From assembly GCF_001261735.1 (NCBI RefSeq), contig NZ_CVRP01000001.1, positions 124,001 through 188,000 on the forward strand: DNA of 64,000 nt, given 5' to 3'. The stretch comes from Dysgonomonas sp. BGC7. Its GTDB lineage: Bacteria; Bacteroidota; Bacteroidia; Bacteroidales; Dysgonomonadaceae. Below are positions 58,630 to 64,000 of the stretch, piece by piece. The notes beneath the pieces are model-generated. The model did not search any database and was not told where the DNA came from. It was given only the letters and a program-made list of their open reading frames with translations. A program made the translations under genes and the position numbers. Numbering within the stretch: position 1 is the stretch's first letter; each line of letters starts with the position of its first letter.

Positions 58630-59217
58630 ATGTCTCAAGAACCGTCTATGCATATAACCTCTATAGAATTTGGTCAACTGTTTCAACAGTATAAATCCCA
58701 ATTTGTAATTATAGCCCGTTCTTACGTACGTGACGCTATGGTTGCTGAAGATTTAGTAATGAATTGTTTTATCTCATTTTGGGAGAATCGGGATAAAATA
58801 GAATCATCTCAAAATATACCTTCATATATATTGGTTTCGATAAAGCGGCGTTGTTTAAATTGGCTGCGGGATCAGAGTATCCATTTGAAAATTCAGGAAG
58901 ATATTCATAACTCTACCTTGCGGTTAATATCTTCACGTATAGAAACATTGGAGGCAAATGATCCCAGTTCTCTTTTTCTTGAAGAAATATCAGGTATTAT
59001 AGAGCATGAATTAGAGAAAATGCCGAATCAGACTCGACTGGTATTTATTGCTAGTCGCTTCGAGGAAAAGACTTATAATGAAATAGGTGAATTATTCGGT
59101 TTGTCTTTTAATCAGGTTAGCTTTGAAATAAGAAAAGCAACACAGATCCTTCGTTTATCTCTTAAAGATTATCTTCCTCTTTTGGCCTTATTAAATATCT
59201 TCCCGTTTTTATTCTAG
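58630..59217 (+). CDS. ECF-type RNA polymerase sigma factor
   Basis: The start at ATG 58630 gives 195 residues. Region 2 (LFQQYKSQFVIIARSYVRDAMVAEDLVMNCFISFWENRDKI) is near residues 18-60, and region 4 (LEKMPNQTRLVFIASRFEEKTYNEIGELFGLSFNQVSFEIRKA) is near residues 125-170. This is the Bacteroidetes ECF group that works with FecR anti-sigma factors and STN-type SusC transducers. The next two genes are exactly those partners. It would turn on the following SusC/SusD operon. Confidence 0.93.
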   Translation: MSQEPSMHITSIEFGQLFQQYKSQFVIIARSYVRDAMVAEDLVMNCFISFWENRDKIESSQNIPSYILVSIKRRCLNWLRDQSIHLKIQEDIHNSTLRLISSRIETLEANDPSSLFLEEISGIIEHELEKMPNQTRLVFIASRFEEKTYNEIGELFGLSFNQVSFEIRKATQILRLSLKDYLPLLALLNIFPFLF

Positions 59218-59396
59218 TATATTTTGTATATGGTTGAAATAATGCGTTTTATTGATAATCGGCGTAAATAAATGTTTTTTTATTACAAATGCAGAAGAGT
59301 TGTGTGTTTATTATAATATGATGGATATTTTAAATTTGAAGTAAAAAAATATCAATTATATTACAAACCAAGATTATTTGTGTGTCTTTATAATAT

Positions 59397-60356
59397 ATGG
59401 AAAAAGAATTGTTGTTAAAATATTTGAAATGTGAGACCTCTCAGGATGAAGAGACTCTTCTATCAGAGTGGCTTGACGCTGATCCCGAAAATCAGAAAGA
59501 ACTGGATGCAATGCAGTTGATGATGGAAGGTTTGGCTTTATATGCACCAAAGATCGAACGAATGGATATGTCTACATCCACACATTCTCCCAAAACAACA
59601 ATATTTGCAAAACTTTCGAAAATATCTGTAGCTGCCTCCATATTATTAATAATAGCTGCTGGTATTGGCTACTTCCATTTTACTAATGAGATAAAAAGCT
59701 TATCGGATCAGAAAACAATAGTTGAGGTTCCTGATGGACAGCGTATCAATATAACATTGAGTGATGGTACTGAAGTTTGTCTCAATGCAGGCTCTAAACT
59801 AGAGTACCCATCTGTGTTTTCAGGAAAGCAACGTCGTGTTAGTGTTTCAGGTGAGGCTATGTTTGATGTTAAACATGATGTTGAACACCCCTTTGTTATA
59901 GAGACTTTTGCTTGTGATGTGGAAGTGCTTGGAACGAAATTTAATATTGAAGCAGAAGAAGTGTCCAAAGTATTTTCTGTAGCACTCATGGAAGGCTCTA
60001 TAAAACTAACAAGCCGATTGAAAGAAGAGAATCCCATTATAATGAAAGTAAATGAAGAGGTAGAGCTTGTTAACGGACATTTCCAATTAGGGAAAATACT
60101 AAATCATGATGAATACCTTTGGCCTGAGGGAATTATCAGTATTCATAATATTGGATTTGAAGAACTTATCACAAAATTTCAAAGAATATACAATGTTCAG
60201 ATAGAAATAAAATGTAAAAGTATACCTAAAATTAATTATACTCGAGGAAAAATACGTGTTTCGGATGGTATAGATCATGCTTTACGGGTTTTACAATCCG
60301 CATCTGATTTTACCTATAATAAAGATCCTGAAACCGGAATAATAACAATATTATAA
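59397..60356 (+). CDS. FecR-type anti-sigma factor
   Basis: This 319-residue single-pass membrane protein has an N-terminal cytoplasmic sigma-binding segment (residues 1-75), a transmembrane helix (about 78-98), the periplasmic FecR domain (about 105-205, VEVPDGQRINITLSDGTEVCLNAGSKLEYPS) and a C-terminal DUF4974 STN-like domain (about 235-318). It binds the sigma factor until the STN-SusC signals ligand uptake. It starts 179 bp after the sigma gene, and the SusC follows after 164 bp. Confidence 0.95.
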   Translation: MEKELLLKYLKCETSQDEETLLSEWLDADPENQKELDAMQLMMEGLALYAPKIERMDMSTSTHSPKTTIFAKLSKISVAASILLIIAAGIGYFHFTNEIKSLSDQKTIVEVPDGQRINITLSDGTEVCLNAGSKLEYPSVFSGKQRRVSVSGEAMFDVKHDVEHPFVIETFACDVEVLGTKFNIEAEEVSKVFSVALMEGSIKLTSRLKEENPIIMKVNEEVELVNGHFQLGKILNHDEYLWPEGIISIHNIGFEELITKFQRIYNVQIEIKCKSIPKINYTRGKIRVSDGIDHALRVLQSASDFTYNKDPETGIITIL

Positions 60357-60430
60357 ACCTTTATTCATAAAATTATTATAGCCTATGGATTAATACCTGA
60401 AAAACAACCAAAGTCTGTGATATAAAATAA

Positions 60431-60458
60431 GCCTGCCAATGCTGTAACATTAGCAGGC
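60431..60458 (+). promoter_or_regulatory. Hairpin in the SusC leader
   Basis: Arms gcctgccaatg (60431-60441) and cattagcaggc (60448-60458) form an 11-bp stem with one wobble and a 6-nt loop. It lies between FecR and SusC. No T-run follows, so it is more likely a leader structure or weak terminator than a full terminator. Confidence 0.5.
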
Positions 60459-60520
60459 CAACGAATCACAGCAACTAACTTTAAAGTTCTAACCACTAAT
60501 GATTCTTATTTCACAAAGTT

Positions 60521-63500
60521 ATGGATAATAAAAATATTCAGCAAAAAAAAAGGCTTTTTGCGTATGTGCTGGCTATTAGTTTTTTTCTGATAAACCTACC
60601 GCTCCATGCGCAAAATATTCGTGTGACGATAAAAATGCAAGATGTCCCCATGGAAAGTGTCATGAACGAGATTGAAAAACAGACAAAATATCTGTTTATC
60701 TCTAATAATGATATTGACATCAAGCGTAAGATAACTGTAAATGTACAGGACAAATCTGTTAATGATGCCTTGGCTCAAATGGTAAAAGGAACAGATGTCT
60801 CTTACAAAATTAGTAACTCTAATATTCTTCTTTCCAAACAAAACCCTTCGGATAATAAACCTGTTACAGTATCGGGCATTGTTTCTGACGATCAGGGGAA
60901 TCCTGTTATTGGAGCTGTAGTGAGTGTACGCGGGACTACTACCGGAACAATAACTGATGTTGATGGAGGCTTTACTTTACAAGTCAGTCCTCCTTTGGCT
61001 AGTGCTATTCTTGCAATATCGTGTGTAGGATACGAATCTGCAAGTGTCACCGTAGGAAATCAAACTCATTTTAATGTAACTCTTCCTGACAAGAATATTG
61101 TTTTGAGCGATGTTGTTGTTACAGCATTTGGTATCGAACGCTCCAAAAAGGCTTTGAGCTATAATGTTCAGGAAATAACTTCCGGCGATATTGTTGGGGT
61201 TAAAGATGCAAACTTTATAAATGCGTTGAATGGTAAAGTTGCCGGAGTTAATATTAATGCCAGTTCATCAGGAGTTGGAGGGGCCAGTAAAGTTGTAATG
61301 CGTGGTTCAAGATCTATAGAACAGTCTTCAAATGCATTTTATGTTATAGATGGTATCCCAATGAATAATGTCACTCGGACTGGAGGTACTGAATTTGATT
61401 CAGCAGGCTCTTCAGATTTTTTGGCAGACATCAATCCCGAAGATATCGAGTCTATATCTATTCTTACCGGAGCGTCTGCAGCTGCGCTTTATGGAAGTAG
61501 CGCTGCTAATGGTGCGATTGTAGTTACTACTAAAAAAGGAGCTATCGGGAAAACCAGTATAACCATTACACAAAATACTGAGTTTCTAAAACCTTTTGTA
61601 AAATACGACTTTCAGAACAGATATGGAACAAGTGCCAACGATACAAATATGAGCTGGGGCAATAGACTCAATAATTATAATTATATGGGTTATGATCCAT
61701 ATAAAGATTATTTTACAACAGGTGCAGTTACCACAGAAAGTGTTGCTCTTTCTACAGGAAACGATAAAAACCAAACGTACTTTTCTGCTGCTGTAGTAAA
61801 CTCAGACGGTATAATACCTAACAACGAATATAATCGTTATAATTTTACCTTTCGTAATACGACCTCTTTTCTGAACGATAAGATGACATTGGATATTGGA
61901 GCAAGCTATATTAAGCAGACCGATTTGAATATGACAAGTCAAGGAGTTTATAGCAATCCAATAGCAGCAGCTTATCTTTATCCTCGTGGTAATGATTGGG
62001 AGAATGTGAAAATGTTTGAGCAATACGATGTCCAACGTAAGATATATACCCAAAATTGGGATATGGCTCCCGGCGAATATGTCTTGCAAAATCCATACTG
62101 GGTCAATTACCGAAACTTACGAGAGAACAAGAAAGATCGTTACATGTTAAATGCCGGCTTAAACTATAAAGTGCTTGACTGGTTAACACTCTCTGGTCGT
62201 GTTCGCTTAGATGATTCTCAGGAAAAGTCTACAAAGAAATATTATGCAACAACAAATACTCAGCTTACCGAGAATTCAACGAATGGTCTTTACGGAGAGA
62301 GTACGCTGGACAATAGGCTAATATATGCCGATGCAATGGCGAGAGTAAATAAACGTTTTAATGAAGATTGGAGTTTAGATGCCTTTGCCGGCGCTTCTAT
62401 ACAAGATACAAGAACATTTGTAAATGGTATCTCAGGCCCTATACGTGATGGTTCTGTTGATGGAGAAACTGCTCTTATTCCAAATGTATTTAATATACTT
62501 CAAATAAGTAATTCTCTTTCTAAAAGAGATGTTTCCGGAATAAAAGAGCAACAACAATCTATTTTTGCAAGTGCAGAGGTTGGGTTTAAAAATTCATATT
62601 ACTTATCAGCTACATTGCGTACAGACTGGCCATCACAGTTAGCTGGTCCCGAATCTGTAAATAGTTCTTTTACATATCCTTCGGTAGGAGGTTCGTTGAT
62701 ATTATCCGAAATATTCAAGCTGCCCAAAGTAATAAACTATCTTAAGCTCAGGGGTTCTTATGCAGATGTAGGGTTAGCATTTCAACGATATTTGTCAAAT
62801 CCTACCTATTCATGGACAGGAACACAATGGTCTACGACTTATGATTCTTACCCTATTAAGAATCTGAAACCGGAACGCACCCATTCATATGAAATAGGTC
62901 TTACCGCAAAATTCCTTAATGACTTCAATTTTGACGCTACTTTGTATCATACTAATACTTTAGATCAGCTTATAAATACAGGGATTTCACCCGGATCAGG
63001 TTATAACACCATGTATATACAGACCGGAGATGTTCGTAACCAAGGTATTGAGCTTAGCCTGGGATATGCTAAGAAGTGGAAAAATTTTGCATGGAACAGC
63101 AATTTTACTTTTAGTGCTAACAGGAATAAAATAATGAAGCTTGCGGGGAATGTAACAAATTACGAAACAGGAGAAACCTTCTCTTTCTCTCATCTCGATA
63201 TGGGTAATCTTGGAGATGTTCATTACTTGGTTGCAGAAGGAGGTACTTTAGGTGATCTTTATTCGTCAGCAGATTTAGTTCGCGATAGCGATGGGAAAAT
63301 TTATGTTGATGAAAATGGTCAGGTGCAAGCTATCCGGGGAATAAAAGATATCTCTCAGTGGAAAAAATTGGGGAGTGTTTTCCCTAAAGCGAATTTGGCA
63401 TGGAGAAATGATTTTAGCTATAAAGGTATAAGTTTAGGTTTTCTTGTAACTGCACGTTTGGGTGGGGTTGTATTTTCTCGTACACAAGCTACTCTCGACT

Positions 63501-63874
63501 ATTTTGGCGTTTCAGATGCCTCAGCTGCAGCTCGTGATAATGGAGGAATCGAGATAGATGGAAATATGTTGGATGCTTATAATTGGTATAGTGTCGTAGC
63601 TAGTTCTGATGGCATACCTCAATACTATACATATAGTGCAACTAATGTTCGTTTGCAAGAAGCCTCTATTGGTTATACAATACCAAGAAAATGGACTAAA
63701 ATATGCGATGCGACAGTATCGGTAGTTGGCCGTAATTTATTGATGATCTACAAGAGAGCTCCATTCGATCCTGAATCTGTTTCTACAATTACTGACAATT
63801 ATTATCAGGGAATGGACTATTTTATTACTCCGAGTACAAGAAATATTGGTTTTAGTGTACGAGTGAAATTTTAA
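60521..63874 (+). CDS. SusC-type transporter with STN signalling domain
   Basis: This 1117-residue outer-membrane protein has a signal peptide (about 1-30), then an STN domain (about 32-105, VTIKMQDVPMESVMNEIEKQ), then a CarboxypepD_reg-like domain (about 115-195), the plug (VVVTAFGIERSKKALSYNVQ, NAFYVIDGIPMNN, GASAAALYGSSAANGAIVVTTKKG) and the barrel ending FSVRVKF. The STN domain contacts the FecR protein and passes ligand-bound signals to the sigma factor. The ligand is not indicated by neighbours inside the window. Confidence 0.96.
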   Translation: MDNKNIQQKKRLFAYVLAISFFLINLPLHAQNIRVTIKMQDVPMESVMNEIEKQTKYLFISNNDIDIKRKITVNVQDKSVNDALAQMVKGTDVSYKISNSNILLSKQNPSDNKPVTVSGIVSDDQGNPVIGAVVSVRGTTTGTITDVDGGFTLQVSPPLASAILAISCVGYESASVTVGNQTHFNVTLPDKNIVLSDVVVTAFGIERSKKALSYNVQEITSGDIVGVKDANFINALNGKVAGVNINASSSGVGGASKVVMRGSRSIEQSSNAFYVIDGIPMNNVTRTGGTEFDSAGSSDFLADINPEDIESISILTGASAAALYGSSAANGAIVVTTKKGAIGKTSITITQNTEFLKPFVKYDFQNRYGTSANDTNMSWGNRLNNYNYMGYDPYKDYFTTGAVTTESVALSTGNDKNQTYFSAAVVNSDGIIPNNEYNRYNFTFRNTTSFLNDKMTLDIGASYIKQTDLNMTSQGVYSNPIAAAYLYPRGNDWENVKMFEQYDVQRKIYTQNWDMAPGEYVLQNPYWVNYRNLRENKKDRYMLNAGLNYKVLDWLTLSGRVRLDDSQEKSTKKYYATTNTQLTENSTNGLYGESTLDNRLIYADAMARVNKRFNEDWSLDAFAGASIQDTRTFVNGISGPIRDGSVDGETALIPNVFNILQISNSLSKRDVSGIKEQQQSIFASAEVGFKNSYYLSATLRTDWPSQLAGPESVNSSFTYPSVGGSLILSEIFKLPKVINYLKLRGSYADVGLAFQRYLSNPTYSWTGTQWSTTYDSYPIKNLKPERTHSYEIGLTAKFLNDFNFDATLYHTNTLDQLINTGISPGSGYNTMYIQTGDVRNQGIELSLGYAKKWKNFAWNSNFTFSANRNKIMKLAGNVTNYETGETFSFSHLDMGNLGDVHYLVAEGGTLGDLYSSADLVRDSDGKIYVDENGQVQAIRGIKDISQWKKLGSVFPKANLAWRNDFSYKGISLGFLVTARLGGVVFSRTQATLDYFGVSDASAAARDNGGIEIDGNMLDAYNWYSVVASSDGIPQYYTYSATNVRLQEASIGYTIPRKWTKICDATVSVVGRNLLMIYKRAPFDPESVSTITDNYYQGMDYFITPSTRNIGFSVRVKF

Positions 63875-63886
63875 TTAGCAAAGATT

Positions 63887-64000
63887 ATGAAAATAAAAAT
63901 ATCTAACATATTTTTTGTAATTGTCGTACTGTTAGCAACTGTTGCATGTACAGCTAATTACGAAGATATTAACAAGAATCCTTATTCTACAGATTCGGAA
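63887..64000 (+). CDS. SusD-type lipoprotein, cut by the window end
   Basis: The ATG at 63887 opens a frame whose first 38 residues are a lipoprotein signal (TVAC lipobox, Cys21) followed by YEDINKNPYSTDSE, the standard start of SusD-like_2 proteins. It is 12 bp after the STN-SusC gene, as expected for its partner. The remainder lies outside the window. Confidence 0.85.
   Translation, partial: MKIKISNIFFVIVVLLATVACTANYEDINKNPYSTDSE

Overview
The window reads as chromosome of a Bacteroidales bacterium, most likely Dysgonomonas or a close relative. It is AT-rich. Its tmRNA encodes a Bacteroidetes-type tag (GNNNYALAA). Its ATP synthase genes are in the Bacteroidetes order beta-epsilon-(membrane protein)-a-c-b-delta-alpha-gamma. 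It carries three SusC/SusD-type pairs, one cut by the window end, and an ECF sigma/FecR/STN-SusC signalling cassette. The genus is inferred from overall character only.

Left part (1-19233): a carboxy(nor)spermidine dehydrogenase-like gene and a polytopic LIC_10190-like membrane protein on the minus strand; the nine-gene ATP synthase operon (3819-11074) ending at a strong bidirectional terminator; a convergent ABC ATPase/membrane protein pair whose ATPase lacks the H-loop histidine; and a three-gene minus-strand operon for exported proteins ending in a 965-residue Ig-like adhesin. Upstream of that operon lie a 136-nt interrupted inverted repeat and an uninterrupted 39-nt TC microsatellite.

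Middle part (19234-28500): ssrA (tmRNA) followed by a decayed integrated element. It holds a tyrosine recombinase with two in-frame stops, an AAA/DUF4143 ATPase with two stops and a frameshift, a frameshifted membrane protein, an apparently intact excisionase-type HTH gene, and over 1.3 kb without a convincing gene. Then come a short unlisted 48-codon ORF, a tandem MliC-like lipoprotein, a PAP2 phosphatase fused to an apparent outer-membrane barrel, and a DUF3108 gene lacking a signal peptide.

Right part (28849-64000): first a phosphatase-linked SusCD locus (tyrosine-phosphatase-like protein, SusC, SusD, alkaline phosphatase), which suggests handling of phosphorylated compounds at the cell surface. 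Next is a large polysaccharide utilisation locus (36920-57677): a GLUG-repeat lipoprotein, a GH128-GLUG fusion, a second GH128 lipoprotein, a membrane-spanning SusR-like regulator, SusC, SusD, a PKD-type surface glycan-binding lipoprotein, GH2, GH3 and GH5. The GH128, GH3 and GH5 content points to beta-1,3-glucan: surface GH128 enzymes would cut it, SusCD import it, and GH3/GH5/GH2 finish it, with the regulator sensing periplasmic oligosaccharides. Last is an ECF sigma/anti-sigma/STN-SusC/SusD cassette cut by the window end, preceded by the remnant of an ABC-2 permease.

The most interesting candidates are the GLUG module shared between a non-catalytic lipoprotein and a GH128 enzyme, the phosphatase-linked SusCD locus, and the microsatellite plus inverted repeat in front of the adhesin operon. 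All functional statements are from reading the translations and motifs; no database search was run.
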